Positions 32,291 through 43,460 of a DNA stretch of 64,000 nucleotides are shown here, in pieces. A model generated the notes under the pieces. It was not told the origin of the DNA. It saw only the letters and a list, made by a program, of their open reading frames with translations, and searched no databases. The position numbers were made by a program, and so were the translations under genes. Within the stretch, counting starts at the first letter, position 1, and each line of letters opens with the position of its first letter. Source of the DNA: Tridacna crocea (taxonomy: Eukaryota; Mollusca; Bivalvia; Cardiida; Cardiidae); NCBI GenBank assembly GCA_943736015.1, contig OX031065.1, forward strand, positions 24,008,427 to 24,072,426, in the 5' to 3' direction.

Positions 32291-32478
32291 CAAACGACAA
32301 AATTTTAGACTGTTCCAAAGTCAAAGCACTTGCATATGATACAATAAAAGTAACTCAATAAATGAAATTTGTGTCCCGCCGGATAAAAAACATTGTGGGA
32401 AAAGGACAAAATGTTGGTTACCAGCATTTTCTCTTTTTCCAACAATATTTTCAAAAGGTTTCTATCTCGGGGTCGTAA
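32287..32478 (-). mobile_element. piggyBac-type palindromic MITE, copy 13 (shares TTAA with copy 12)
   Basis: Starts at the same TTAA as copy 12 ends (TTAACAAACGACAAAATTTT), in the opposite orientation: long arm first, then the centre (gtgggaaaaggacaaaatgt, tggttaccagcattttctct) and a short arm ending tctcggggtcgtaaac. The CCTTTACC part of the end is missing. Confidence 0.75.
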
Positions 32479-32479
32479 A

Positions 32480-33229
32480 CTAGGCGCTTGAGCGCTTGTA
32501 TCTCTCCACAGGCCTGATTTTTCTGTAACAGTAGAGAGAAATTTTTGAGTCGCCTGTTTGCTCCGCAAACAGGCTCTCATTGTTATCGTACTGATCAATG
32601 GGGTGACGTAAGCATACCTCCGGCCTTGTACCGCTTCCTGTCCCAAGTTCCGGTTTGCGAAATGAAATCTAGTTTTGTAATTATTTGTCAAACAGGTCAG
32701 TTTTTTCATGGTAGATAACTTGCAAACTGTGCATTTGCGATAAATGAATATGTCTTAAGTATCTAACTATTCTATCAGAGATAATCTGTAAGGAACAGAC
32801 AGCACCACATGTCTTTTATTGCGAGTACCGGGAGTACCTTGATTATTTGGTGCGTCATAGCTATTTTTGGAATGCGTATAAATCTGTAAGTCTCGTCACG
32901 TGACCGCGAGAGCTCATCATCTCCTTTTCATCACAGTAGGCCTACGTGAAGAGATACACGATGTAATTATGAAGGATTAAGTCAGACTTTAAAGGTCAAA
33001 GCGATTTGAATATTTCAGTAATCGATCAGAGAACAATATGTGACCATGAATACGCCACATTAAAGAACATAGATCGTATTCAGCGCAGATAAGGAGGTTG
33101 ATGGTTGAACTTACTTTCGGTTTCGTATTGAATAGAATCATGTTTTCTTTGACGGAGTCGGCCCCCAGCTGGGCGGGGGGATAGAAATAGCTCAGCTGTC
33201 GCACTATAGAAGGGGTAAGACCCCCCCCC
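32480..33229. other. No recognised gene
   Basis: Has a GC-richer patch at 32,480-32,660 with an inverted repeat (gcctgtttgctccgcaaacaggc, 32,551-32,573). No exon or RNA gene recognised. A C run (33,220-33,230) directly precedes the LINE. Confidence 0.35.
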
Positions 33230-33690
33230 CTGTGCCTGCCTGTTTGCCGTAGGCTGCAACTCGTGTCGTTTGATGACGGGATCCTGGTGGTTGAGTGGAT
33301 TCAGAGCTCGGCCCTTTGATAGCTTTGTTTACACAACACACCACTTCGGCCTTGAACTGAACTAAACGAGGGGTCAGAAAGGCCCGTTCTGATCAACCGT
33401 CTGGTCACGCCGTGCCCTAGGGTGTTTCTCTTTGTTTTCTTTCACACATACATACACAGATACACCATTTCTCTGCCATCAGTTTCTGTATGTCAATACC
33501 CTAGAAGGCGGTGGCTCATGGGCTAATCGGGTGAAAGCTTGGTGTTTGATCGACACTTGTAAATACCTAAAGACTGTCTATGCTTGGTATGACATTCTGC
33601 GGTCCTACATTTGTCCAGTCTAGCCCTTTCACTTCGAGTATATCACCGATGTATCCTTGTCATGATCTGAGTTAGGTTTCCCCAGATCAT

Positions 33691-33723
33691 GTCCCCTTGT
33701 TGGGCTCCGAGGCGGGTGGGGAG
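33691..33723 (+). promoter_or_regulatory. Conserved 5' UTR block of the I-like LINE, copy B
   Basis: GTCCCCTTGTTGGGCTCCGA followed by GGCGGGTGGGGAGC, 29 nt upstream of the ORF1 ATG. Matches 22,659-22,692 in copy A. It happens to be open in the ORF1 frame, but the shared first methionine (MASQ) in both copies argues it is leader. Confidence 0.5.
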
Positions 33724-33751
33724 CATCGGTGATGAATATTTAACAACAACT

Positions 33752-35254
33752 ATGGCTTCTCAAAAAAAGGCCAAGCATGTACTCTCCGACTCAGATTCGG
33801 AATCAGAATACTCAAGACCGTCAACAACATGTGCTCGGTTTTTAGTTATTGAAGCTATTGACTCGTCTAAACCAGTTACAAAACTCTCACCTTTTATCAT
33901 TGAAAAATCTATCTCTTCAATATTAGGCACACCAAAATCTGTCAAAAAACTTAAAAATGAAACCTTACTTGTTGAGTGCTACTCGCAACAACAAGTCAGA
34001 AACCTGCTTGGACATAAGAAACTTTTCAATCTTAATGTCAAAATCTTTCCCCACAAGACCCTTAATACCTCCAAGGGAGTCATTAGATGCAAAGAATTAA
34101 GCTTCTGTGACTCCTTGGAGGAAATCAAATCAAACCTCAAAAACCAGGCTGTGTCTGATGTGAAAAGAATTTCAGTTCTCAGAAATGGCATTCGTAGAGA
34201 TACACATACATACATCTTGACATTCTCTACGCCAACTCTACCTTCATCTGTTAAAGTTGGATTTCAATCGGTTAAGGTCGATGTTTATGTGCCTAATCCG
34301 TTGCGCTGTTATAGATGCCAACGGTACGGACATCATGAAAGTAATTGCAGAAGCACACCTGTTTGTCCCAGGTGTGCTTTTGAAGGGGAAGACCATGACC
34401 AAAAGACTTGCAATAACACCCCTCTCTGTGTCAATTGCAAGTCCTCTCATCCTACCTTTTCCAAAGAATGTTCTGTTTGGAAGGATGAGAAAAAAATCCT
34501 GTCAGTCAAGTTTAAGGAGAATGTTACCTTCTTGGAAGCCAGGAAAACAGTTGAAAAACGCAGGTCTGATCAGGCTTTGTTGAGCAAAAGCACAACTTAT
34601 GCAAATGTTGCTTCTCCTTTGCCTGCAAATGGACATTGTCCAACCTGCAAACTGTTGGCCAAAAAACTTCTCCAAAAGTTTCCTGAAATGACTGATGAAC
34701 TGAAAGCTCTCATCCCAAATGTCCAAGTTGCAATACCTTCTACTCTGACTTGGCCTGCATCTGAAATAAATAAAACTTCTTCTGTACCCTCAAAACCCAC
34801 AAACTCTCAAAGTACCTCTTCACAAAAAAACTCAAAACCATCTACCTCCTCACAAAATATCTCTTCGAAAAAAGCTTCAAAACCATCTCCCCCTTCACAA
34901 CAGACACCAAAGAAACCACAACCTACATCTTCACAGCCTACAACCAAATCCAACGTCTCATCTAAAGACAATCCTAATCATACACCCCGACCTCCAAAAA
35001 GGTCTTCTTCCAAATCCAAACAACAAACTAGAGATAACCAAGGATCTTGTGAAATCACAGTGAAAGTAAATGATCCTGTCCCTACCTCCAACAGATTTTC
35101 GGAGCTAGAGGACATGGATGCAGATACAGAAAATCTGGAAGGTGAGGCTTCAGATTCAGAAGCCTCTCTCTGGTCCACTTCCAAAGATCCTTGGAACAAG
35201 GATGCTGACACTTGGCACACGACCAAACCCGAGACATTTATAATTAATTCTTAA
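33752..35254 (+). CDS. I-like LINE ORF1 (gag-like RNA-binding protein), copy B
   Basis: 500 codons, intact. The start at 33,752 (MASQKKAKHV) is chosen over the upstream ATG at 33,689 because copy A begins with the same MASQ. N-terminal half: LSPFIIEKSISSILGTPKSV and an RRM-like stretch ending in VKVDVYVPNPLRC. Three zinc knuckles from about residue 186: CYRCQRYGHHESNC, CPRCAFEGEDHDQKTC and CVNCKSSHPTFSKEC. Then KENVTFLEARKTVEKRR and a Ser/Pro/Lys/Gln-rich disordered tail (residues ~345-430). Such proteins bind the element's RNA and help its integration. ORF2 follows after 72 nt. Confidence 0.85.
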   Translation: MASQKKAKHVLSDSDSESEYSRPSTTCARFLVIEAIDSSKPVTKLSPFIIEKSISSILGTPKSVKKLKNETLLVECYSQQQVRNLLGHKKLFNLNVKIFPHKTLNTSKGVIRCKELSFCDSLEEIKSNLKNQAVSDVKRISVLRNGIRRDTHTYILTFSTPTLPSSVKVGFQSVKVDVYVPNPLRCYRCQRYGHHESNCRSTPVCPRCAFEGEDHDQKTCNNTPLCVNCKSSHPTFSKECSVWKDEKKILSVKFKENVTFLEARKTVEKRRSDQALLSKSTTYANVASPLPANGHCPTCKLLAKKLLQKFPEMTDELKALIPNVQVAIPSTLTWPASEINKTSSVPSKPTNSQSTSSQKNSKPSTSSQNISSKKASKPSPPSQQTPKKPQPTSSQPTTKSNVSSKDNPNHTPRPPKRSSSKSKQQTRDNQGSCEITVKVNDPVPTSNRFSELEDMDADTENLEGEASDSEASLWSTSKDPWNKDADTWHTTKPETFIINS

Positions 35255-35326
35255 CCAGTCTATTTTAAAATGCATTGGTTTACGGCCTCATGTTTTACTT
35301 TAGCTTTTATACTTTCCTCATGCATT

Positions 35327-38300
35327 ATGGATACCATAATCCAAAGGAATTGTCGAGGTCTGAAGTCAAACTTTGACGAACTTTCCCTATTAATCAATGA
35401 TAACAAACCAGTTGCTGTTTGTTTGCAAGAAACCTTCCGTAAACGGGAGGATGATATCTCTATCAAATATCATTTTATTTACAACAAGATCTTTACCGAA
35501 GGCGAAAAAGCCAGAGGTGGTGTTTCCATTATTGTAAGCAACAACATTCCTCACAAAGTTATCTCTTTAAATACAAACTTGCAAGCTGTTGCTGTCAGGT
35601 TATCTTTACACAGTGCTGTTACACTGTGTTCTTTATATATCCCCCCAAGCACACCTATCAATGAGACCAATATGAATTATCTCATTTCACAATATCCATC
35701 CCCCTATATATTTGCTGGGGACTTTAATGGTCACAATGTTATGAGGGGTTGCAGTGACACCAACCAGAGAGGTCTACAGTTAGAGAACTTCATTTCGAAC
35801 AACTCTTTGTCTTTCATGAATGATAACAAATCCAAAACCTACTTGCATCCAGCAACTGGATCTTACTCTTCCATTGATTTAACATTATGCAGCCCAGTCT
35901 TACTTCCCAATTTTACTTGGAAAGTGACTGAGGATTTGTGTGGAAGTGATCACTTCCCCATTATCTTTTCATCTACAAAACCGTCCAGCAATGTACGACC
36001 GCAGAAATGGAAGCTTTCCAAAGCCAATTGGAATACATTTGAAACCATATGTGAACAGACCATTACACATGATAAATTTGGAAATTGCGATGATCCTGCA
36101 AAACTTTTCACTTCCCTATTAATTGATGCAGCTAAACAGTCCGTCCCTCAGACCTCGACAAACCCAAAACGACCTGACAAGCCTTGGTAAAATGATAATT
36201 GTAAACAGGCTGTTAGAAACAGAAAACAGACCCTTAGAAAATTTAACCTCAGGCCTACAAAAGAAAATCTTAACTTATTCCGTATTTCCAGGGCAAAAGC
36301 CCGTCGTACCATTAAAAAAAGTAAGCGCAAGGCTTGGAGACAGTATGTCTCTAAATTAAATAGTAGAACTACTACTAAAAAAACCTGGGACATGATCAGA
36401 AAGATCAATGGCAAAGGCCAGTCCCCTCTTAGTCACCTTAAAGTTAACAATACTTCGTTGGAATCTCCCCAGGATATAGCTAATGCTCTTGCTGACACCC
36501 TTTGCAAAAAGTCTTCCTCTGCAAACTATTCAGAAAAGTTTCAGAGGAATAAAGCTAGAGAAGAAAAGAAAAAGCTTAATTTCAAGTCTTCGAATTCAGA
36601 GCATTATAATAAACTCTTCACTTTTAAAGAATTAAAATCTGCTCTGAATAAAGCTCATGATTCTTCTCCTGGCCCAGATAAAGTTCATTACCAGTTTTTG
36701 AAACACTTACCTTTTACTTCTCTCTCAGTTTTACTTGATATTTTTAATGATATCTGGCAGTCAGGTGATTTTCCTGCATCCTGGCGGGAGGCACTAGTCA
36801 TTCCTATCCCAAAACCTGGCAAAGATGGTAGTGACCCGGCCAACTATCGGCCAATAGCCCTTACTAGTTGTCTCTGCCAGACCCTAGAACGTATGGTCAA
36901 CGACAGGCTTGTCTGGTTTTTAGAAAAAAAAACCCTCATTGTCGATGTACAGAGTGGATTTCGTCGCCAGCGTGGCACCATAGATCATCTTGTCCGCTTT
37001 GAAACCTTTGTCAGAGAAGCCTTTATTAATAGACAGCATATAGTATCTGTCTTTTTTTACCTTGAAAGCGCTTACGATACAACCTGGAAATACGGAATTC
37101 TGAAAGACTTGCATGACTTTGGTCTTCGAGGCCGTCTTCCCCTTTTTATTTCAGCCTTCTTCGATGAACGTCTTTTCCGCGTTCGAGTTGGTAATACTGT
37201 CTCGGGAGCCCGTGAACAGGAGATGGGTGTACCCCAAGGATGTATTCTCTCTGTTACACTTTTCAGTGTAAAAATAAACAGTATAGTTAAAGCTATCTGT
37301 CCTGGTGTAGACTGTTCACTCTATGTTGATGACTTCGTTATATGCTTCAGATCTCGAAATATGAATATTATTGAGAGACAACTTCAGCAATGTCTAAACA
37401 AATTGCAAACATGGTCTGATGAAAATGGCTTTAAATTTTCAAAGTCCAAAACTAAGTGCATGCACCTTTGTAATCTACGAGGTGTTCATCCAGATCCTGA
37501 ACTTTATATGGACAAAACAAAAATTGAAGTCGTTTCCGAGTTTAAATTTCTTGGAGTCATCTTTGACAGAAAGCTTTCCTTCCTTCCTCACATCACTGCA
37601 CTTAAAAAGAAGTGCAAGAAGGCTCCTAATCTTCTTAAGGTTGTGGCTCATTCTGAATGGGGAGCAGACCGTAAAGTCCTCTTGCGGCTTTATCGGTCTT
37701 TAGTTCACTCCAAGTTGGACTCTGGATCTGTTGTATACGGATCAGCCCGTAAATCCTATCTGAAAATTCTAGATTCTATACACCACGAAGGTCTGCGTCT
37801 TGTGCTTGGAGCTTTCAGAACTTCTCCCGTCAATAGTCTCTATGTCGAGGCTAATGAACCTTCCCTTTCTTACAGGAGAGAAAAACTCTCACTTCAATAT
37901 GTTTTAAAACTTAAGTCGAATCGTTTTAATCCAAATCATAACGTTGTCTTTAAACCTGAATATAAACGTCTCTTTGAAAGGAAACCAAATGTTATTCCTC
38001 CATTTGGTATCCGCATGGAGCCCATTGTGGATAACCTTGGCATAGACACCGAGTCTATTGCCGACTATAAAATCTCTGAAAACCCTCCATGGACACTAAA
38101 CAGTGCAGAATTCAGATCTGACCTTGCATCTGACAAAAAGTCTGTCATGGATAGAACTGTATTCCATGCTAGATACAACGAGATAAAGGAGAATTATTTT
38201 TCCTTCAAACCCATGTATACGGATGGATCTAAAGAAGGCAATTCTGTAGAAGCTGCCGCTGTTTATGGACAAAGGAGCTTAAAATGCCGCCTTCCAAACA

Positions 38301-38999
38301 ACTCCTCTATCTTCTCTGCTGAAACTAAAGCAGTAGATCTTGCCCTTAATCTAGTTCAAAGTTCTAATTCCAACCGTTTTATTATCTTTTCAGACTCTTT
38401 GTCAACATTACAGCCCTTTCAAATCAACGACTTGAGAATCCTTTAATCTGCAGTTTACTTGAAAGGATCTCGCAAATTTCTTCTAAGAATAGATTGGTGT
38501 TCTGCTGGCTTCCAAGTCATGTAGGCATCAAAGGCAATGAAAATGCCGATAGGTCTGCCAAATCTGCACTTAACCTTCCCATTTCAGATTTTAAAGTTCC
38601 ACACACTGACTTTAAATCCTCCGTTTTATCACATATTTAATCTTCTTGGCAATCCCAGTGGGATGCTGATATTTTCAATAAACTGCATTCAGTTAAACCA
38701 ACCCTTGGTGAATGGTATCCCGTTTACAGATTCGTCGTGAAGAAGTGATAATTGCACGACTTCGAATTGGCCATTCACGCATCACACATTCCTGGCTCTT
38801 GACAAGAGATGATGGCCCTGAATGTATACCATGCAATGCAACCTTTTTTGTAAAACATATCCTACTAGATTGCATTGACTTTCAGCCAGTTCGTTCAAAA
38901 TATTTCAACGTAGATAGTTTGAAAAATCTTTTTGATTCTGTCAGCGTTGAATCTATTATCGCTTTCATAAAGGAGATTGGCATTTACAATAAACTGTGA
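35327..38999 (+). pseudogene. I-like LINE ORF2 (APE endonuclease, RT, RNase H), copy B
   Basis: The start at 35,327 (MDTIIQRNCRGLKSN) aligns with copy A. Endonuclease: CLQETF, FAGDFNGHN, GSYSSIDLTLC, CGSDHFPI. A TAA at 36,188-36,190 sits inside the 'W-ND-C' segment. RT: PIPKPGKDGSDPANYRPIAL, FYLESAYDTTWKYGIL, MGVPQGCILSVTLF, YVDD (~residue 666). RNase H: MYTDGSKEGNS, FSAETKAVDLAL and FSDSLST. Then one G is lost at ~38,411 (intact in the 1-641 fragment), TAA occurs at ~38,638, a shift near 38,710, and the C-terminal finger CIPCNATFFVKHILLDC. Four lesions in 3.7 kb: recently dead. Confidence 0.85.
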
Positions 39000-39408
39000 T
39001 ATTTACTCTCGAGTTTCTTACCCATCTTTTTACAACATTCTTTACTTCATTAATATTCAGTTTGCATCTCCTTAATGGGAGGATTGGCTCTCTTGTAGAC
39101 ATCTTATCTCATTGGAGACAGGACATCTTTAATGGGAGTGTATTGATCCCATTGGAGGCTCCAATCTTTACCAGTTTTAACCTCATTTCCAAGGAAAAAC
39201 AATATTATCAGTCTTGCCTTTTAATCTAAAACTGTTGAGTAGGCAGGGAATGCCCCGCCACTCAATATCATATTTTAGGCACATTATAAATGACACATAT
39301 TTCTTTTTTATTTAAAAAACTTCTTTTTGTCAATCCAACACTGACTTCAAACCTTTTTATCACAATCTTAAATCTTATCATCTAAAACTTTTGAGTATAT
39401 AGGAATTG

Positions 39409-39575
39409 TCCTGTAACTCGATAATGCCCTTTTCTGCATACTTCTTAATTCAATTCGTTTATTGTCATTAATGTATACAAACTTTATTCTGTAACTCGAT
39501 AATGCCCTTTTTTTTGCATACTTCTTAATTCAATTCTTTTATTGTCATTAACATATTCAAACTTTATTCAGTTTA
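39409..39575 (+). repeat. ~80-bp tandem duplication in the LINE 3' UTR
   Basis: tctgtaactcgataatgccc, then ttctgcatacttcttaattc and aattc(g/t)tttattgtcatta occur twice in succession. The 657-1146 fragment carries a different duplication of the adjoining part. Confidence 0.75.
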
Positions 39576-39668
39576 AACAACTCCACTTTTATTAACTTTT
39601 AACACAGATATGTGCGCTAAATGACCAAAGCTGTCGATGGGCCATAAAACAACATTCATTCATTCATT

Positions 39669-40589
39669 TGACGGAGTCAAATCAAAATAGGTGAATTAGG
39701 TTTCTTTGCACAGACCTACGTTTCCGCTGTTAAATTCAGCCTTTGGTAATATTCAAGTATTTTAAAGACAGCATCTCCAGTATTATGTTTTCAAACCCAA
39801 AGATCAAACCTTATAAGACAGTTCAGATTCAAGATCAGACTGCATGTTCAGTGCAGTCTGATCTTGACCAACACTTTCCTGAAAAGTAGATTTCGAGGGC
39901 TCAACGCAACACCATTGTAACTAACATTTTTTTCTAAAAATAGTTTATTTATTTTTGTAATCTAGAGTGTCAGTTTCATGGTCATCAGAAATATTTTTCT
40001 ACAAAAATCAAAATGAAGCACTTAAATTTTCAAAAGTGGTTAAAATGCCGTAAGTGAATATTGCTGTTAATGCAACACTGTAGTTGACTTCAGATACATA
40101 GAGTGTTGCATTGCGAAAACCTCTGTCACATGGTATATGGTGCAACAATTTATGAAACTGACACGGAGTGTTTATTTCAATCATAATTATCTCTATCAAA
40201 TAAAGATTTATGAATGTTTTTACAATACTCATATCATCAAAATGACATAAATTTTAAGGAATGTACTAAAATGAAAATCTTTTAAAAGTAAAAAGTTCCC
40301 TTATATCTTTTATTTTCAAAACTTAAGCAAAAGATTAATAACGGGTAAGGTCTGAGTAAAACAAACACATTTTCAAACACATTCCAAAAATAATAAAAGA
40401 GCAGAACAAATAATTTAGGCCTGCTGGTTTTATCAACAGTGTATTTATTTCAAAAAAGTATATCAAAACACATTTGTTCTGACAAGATGGAATATATTTT
40501 GACCTACCATCAAGAAAATAATAGAAATAAAAGCTTAATAGTGGCCAAAGTATACACTGGGTAGTGCAAAAATGCAATTCAAGTCATAC
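39669..40589. other. No recognised gene; hairpin-like repeats
   Basis: 39,823-39,873 is a hairpin-forming motif (GATCAGACTGCA ... TGCAGTCTGATC), also at 60,740-60,780. 39,893-40,119 may be a small inverted-repeat element: CGAGGGCTCAACGCAACACC at the left, and GTGTTGCATTGCGAAAACCT at the right. A nested inverted repeat GTGTCAGTTTCAT / ATGAAACTGACAC spans 39,966-40,163. The rest shows nothing. Confidence 0.35.
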
Positions 40590-40818
40590 CATTCAAAAGT
40601 ATGGAAATCATTATGAAGATGAAAATCTTTTATTTCTAGTTTGTTAAGTGTTTAACACTCACAGGAATTTTCAAAATACCAAAGTTTCAAGGTCACTCCA
40701 TCCCTTGTTCACTTCTTAACTTATTTTCTATACAATTTTCCCACCCGCAAATTGTGCTTTGAATGTCACTACAATGACAGATTTTCATCTTTACAACAAT
40801 TTCCATACTTTCAAATGA
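40590..40818. mobile_element. Small MITE with ~38-bp inverted ends
   Basis: CATTCAAAAGTATGGAAATC-ATTATGAAGATGAAAATCT at the left matches, inverted and imperfectly, AGATTTTCATCTTTACAACA-ATTTCCATACTTTCAAATG at the right. About 229 bp with no ORF. No clear target duplication and no second copy in the window. Confidence 0.5.
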
Positions 40819-40982
40819 TATGATTATAATTTAGAATCGCTTATCACCCTCTTTGCTTACTTTTGACGATCCCTGGGACATTAAATGCCAAAATTACCCA
40901 ACCAATTTCTGAGGTATTCCCAAGTTTTTCCAACAGAATTTCAGTCATAATGTTGTGTCAGCTAATCTTAGTCTTCATCCTT

Positions 40983-41185
40983 TTAATTTTTACCAACTAA
41001 TCCCTGGTTTTTACGAGCCTGAGAAAGAATCCTTTTAAAAACATTGTGGGATAAGGAGAAAATGCTTGTAACCAGCATTTTCCCCTTTTCCCACAATATG
41101 TTCTACCCTGCTGGAAACAAATTTCAGTTTTTGAGTCATATGTATTTTGTTGTCTGCAAGTGCTTTGAAACTGACAAAAATTGAA
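40983..41185 (+). mobile_element. piggyBac-type palindromic MITE, copy 14 (right end lost)
   Basis: TTAATTTTTACCAACTAATC at the left, short arm, near-perfect centre (aaacattgtgggataaggag, aaaatgcttgtaaccagcat, tttccccttttcccacaa), long arm up to gaaactgacaaaaattg. The terminal TTAA is missing at the right. Confidence 0.75.
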
Positions 41186-41214
41186 TGAGATATTCGTAAA
41201 AATTGCAATTTTGC

Positions 41215-41443
41215 ATTAAGCCCCTTTTTTCCATGACACGGGGTCAAATTGAAAATCTGGGAAAACTATATCGGCGCCTTACCCTAAGGAGTTCATATAC
41301 GAAGTTTCATCCAATTTGGTCCAAGGGTTGTAGAGAAATCGCTTCGGACGGACGGACGGACGGACGGAAGGACGGACGGACGGACGGACGGACGGACAGA
41401 AGAAGCGGCGACTATATGCTCGCCCTTCGGGGAGCATAATAAA
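41215..41443 (+). mobile_element. pearl/HINE-like repeat, GGGAGCATAATAA family (short)
   Basis: Starts ttaagccccttttttccatg, which matches units at 54,720, 55,190, 55,320, 55,530 and 55,690. A GGAC microsatellite (41,346-41,398) is followed by the terminal hairpin ATGCTC-G-CCC-TTC-GGG-GAGCAT (41,416-41,437) and AATAAAT. No coding role; the 78-aa ORF is repeat read-through. Confidence 0.55.
41346..41398 (+). repeat. (GGAC)n microsatellite
   Basis: About thirteen GGAC units with one change, directly upstream of the terminal hairpin of the pearl/HINE-like repeat. Confidence 0.9.
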
Positions 41444-41482
41444 TATCTACAAAATTTTCAAGACTTCTCACGTTTATTTCTT

Positions 41483-41700
41483 TTAATCTTTACCAACTGA
41501 TAAAACTCTTTACTTCTTAAGATTGAAAGCATTTGCAGACGACCCATTGATTTTGGCTCACATTCTACAATTTAGCTATTAAAGGATAGGAAACATTTTG
41601 TTGAAAGGAGAAATTATTGGTCGTCTTTTCCGACAACGTTCCTAAAGCATTCCTCTGCAGGATTGTTAAAACTCAGCAGGACTTTTTGGTAAAGGCTCTT
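41483..41700 (-). mobile_element. piggyBac-type palindromic MITE, copy 15 (degraded)
   Basis: TTAATCTTTACCAACTGATA, long arm with gaaagcatttgcagacgacc, weak centre (aacattttgttgaaaggaga ... cttttccgacaacgtt), short arm ending ttttggtaaaggctc. Confidence 0.65.
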
Positions 41701-42187
41701 TGTTAACTGTACTTAACGTAAACTGTAAGCGTCTTTTCTACTGGACGCTTAGACTATTTTGTTGAGAATGCTTCGAATTGTTTGATAATTACCCATTGGC
41801 ACCATGGATCAACGTACAGTCTCGCAAATCTGAAGCTGCTTTCAGTGTACGCCCAAAATCAATTAGTTGCAGTGAACAAATATCATAAAACAGGCTGGTA
41901 CGTGAGTTCTAGCAAATTTGAAGTCTTTAAACTGTTTAAAGCTGTTGCTTGGTATAAATTTTGATTCTCAACACACATTTTTATCACGTGGACTTTAATA
42001 TTTATGTAAGTGATTTTACCATTAGAGCGCTCTACAAGTCAGGAATTATGCTTGCAAAATACCATTTTATGGCTAGGTCATCTTGTTTCTTAAACGCTTG
42101 AATTATATTGCCTTTGGAAATTTAGTAAGGGTGAAAGCTTCTAACGCAATACCCACCAGGCGACTCTCAGGACTATCAGTCCTTTGA
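41701..42187. other. No recognised gene
   Basis: AT-rich, nothing found. Confidence 0.4.
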
Positions 42188-42410
42188 TTAACAATTATCA
42201 TGCAATCCTGCATTTTAGCTCATTGAAGGAAAAAAGCTAAAAAAACACTGTGAGAAAAGAAGAAAAAAATGGTTACCAGCATTTTCTTAGTTTTCCACAA
42301 TAATTTCTACCCTTTTTGATACGTTTTTCTAATTTGAAGATATATTATGTTGTCTGCAACATCTTTCAATTATGACCAGTTATAAAATTTTGTCATCTGG
42401 TTATAGTTAA
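42188..42410 (+). mobile_element. piggyBac-type palindromic MITE, copy 16
   Basis: TTAA at 42,188 and 42,407. Short arm diverged, centre aaaacactgtgagaaaagaa ... ttttccacaataatttct, long arm with tatgttgtctgcaacatctt and aaaattttgtcatctggtta. Confidence 0.75.
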
Positions 42411-42605
42411 AGAGGGTCTTGTCACAAACCATTTTGGGTGGGGAAACATCAAAATATAGAAGACTAGGTCAGCAGGATTAACACCCCTTCTGTGCACTTT
42501 GCACTTAGTCACCAGCAGGTCAACAAACCTTTACCAGATCTATAAAAGTGCAGAAGTTCTCTTGTTTACATGAGAAGGACTATGGATTATGTAAAGCAAC
42601 CCTCT

Positions 42606-42894
42606 TTAACCCTTTACCAAACGACAAAATTTGGGATGTGACTAGATTGAAAGCATTTGCAGATGACAAATTAAACATTGATGAAATTATGATTTCTCTC
42701 TTAGATAGAGTAGAAAACACTGAGGGAAAAGGAGAAAATGCTGATTGTCAGCGTTTTCTCCTTTTCCCACAGTGTTTTCTAAAGACTTCCCGTCTTTGGC
42801 TAATTACGAGCAATTTATCCTTTTCCAACAGTTTTTTTCTAGAGACTTGTACTGCAGACATGTAAAAACCAGGGCTTGTTTTGGAAAGAGTTAA
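42606..42894 (-). mobile_element. piggyBac-type palindromic MITE, copy 17 (chimeric)
   Basis: TTAACCCTTTACCAAACGAC with a long arm and a good centre (aacactgagggaaaaggaga, aaatgctgattgtcagcgtt, ttctccttttcccacagtgt). From about 42,787 it joins half of the other subfamily, ending CCAGGGCTTGTTTTGGAAAG-AGTTAA. The same half starts the matching duplicated block at 48,053, so the join is at the duplication breakpoint. Confidence 0.75.
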
Positions 42895-43329
42895 TAAAGT
42901 GTGACTAAAATAGTAAAAGACATTGTCCTAGTTCAGTATTCACTGTGCCCTTTGTGAAAGGTACTCATTAGACCATACTTTTAAATCATAAGACTGAAGG
43001 TCCTAAAAAGCGGATTTGTTGAACAGTTTCAAACTATGATTTGACGTAAGAAAATTAAAATCTTTTATCACATGTAGTACAAGTAGATCTAGGACAATGA
43101 TAGTGGAAGCTGTTCTACCAAGTGTACTGTACAGCACCTTTTATTTTGCTACTGTTTTACAGCAGTAATTTGATTCGAAGTAAACAGTGTTTAAAAAAAG
43201 GTGAAGTTGTGGTGTACTAGCTAAAAGTTGAAGTAGAATGGTTAATGTGCAAAAAGAAAAATTTTGATTAGGATTTATTTTAACACTTAAAAGTGTAAAT
43301 ACCAAACACTCTGTGTTTATAATTCTGAA

Positions 43330-43452
43330 GGAAATAGGCAATTGAAAGCATTATAAGACAAACATAAAATTCTGGAAAGCAGTATTTTAAGGAATTAGGC
43401 AATTGAAAGCATTATAGGACAAAGACAGAATTCTGGTAAGGAATATTTTTTA
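43330..43452 (+). repeat. 61-bp tandem duplication
   Basis: Units start at 43,330 (ggaaataggcaattgaaagc) and 43,391 (ggaattaggcaattgaaagc) and are about 85-90% alike. It lies in the part of the segmental duplication not shared with copy 2. Confidence 0.8.
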
Positions 43453-43460
43453 AAGGTGGC

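Larger units (their letters stand above)
33230..39668 (+). mobile_element. I-like LINE, copy B (full length, recently inactivated)
   Basis: 5' UTR from about 33,230 (CCTGTTTGCCGTAGGCTGCA) to 33,751, intact ORF1, ORF2 with few lesions, 3' UTR from 39,000 and a CATT tail at 39,653-39,668. The 3' UTR has a tandem duplication (tctgtaactcgataatgccc ... at 39,409 and about 39,491). Domain set EN-RT-RNase H with a gag-like ORF1 places it in the I/Nimb group. It is GC-richer and less decayed than copy A, a separate subfamily. Confidence 0.85.

Noticed and set aside
33689-33751. Upstream ATG at 33,689 as the LINE ORF1 start
   Set aside because: The related copy A starts at the MASQ methionine, and the extra 21 codons overlap a 5' UTR block conserved at the DNA level.
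41346-41398. Regular short repeats as a CRISPR array
   Set aside because: It is an uninterrupted GGAC microsatellite without spacers, in eukaryotic DNA, and belongs to a hairpin-ended repeat.
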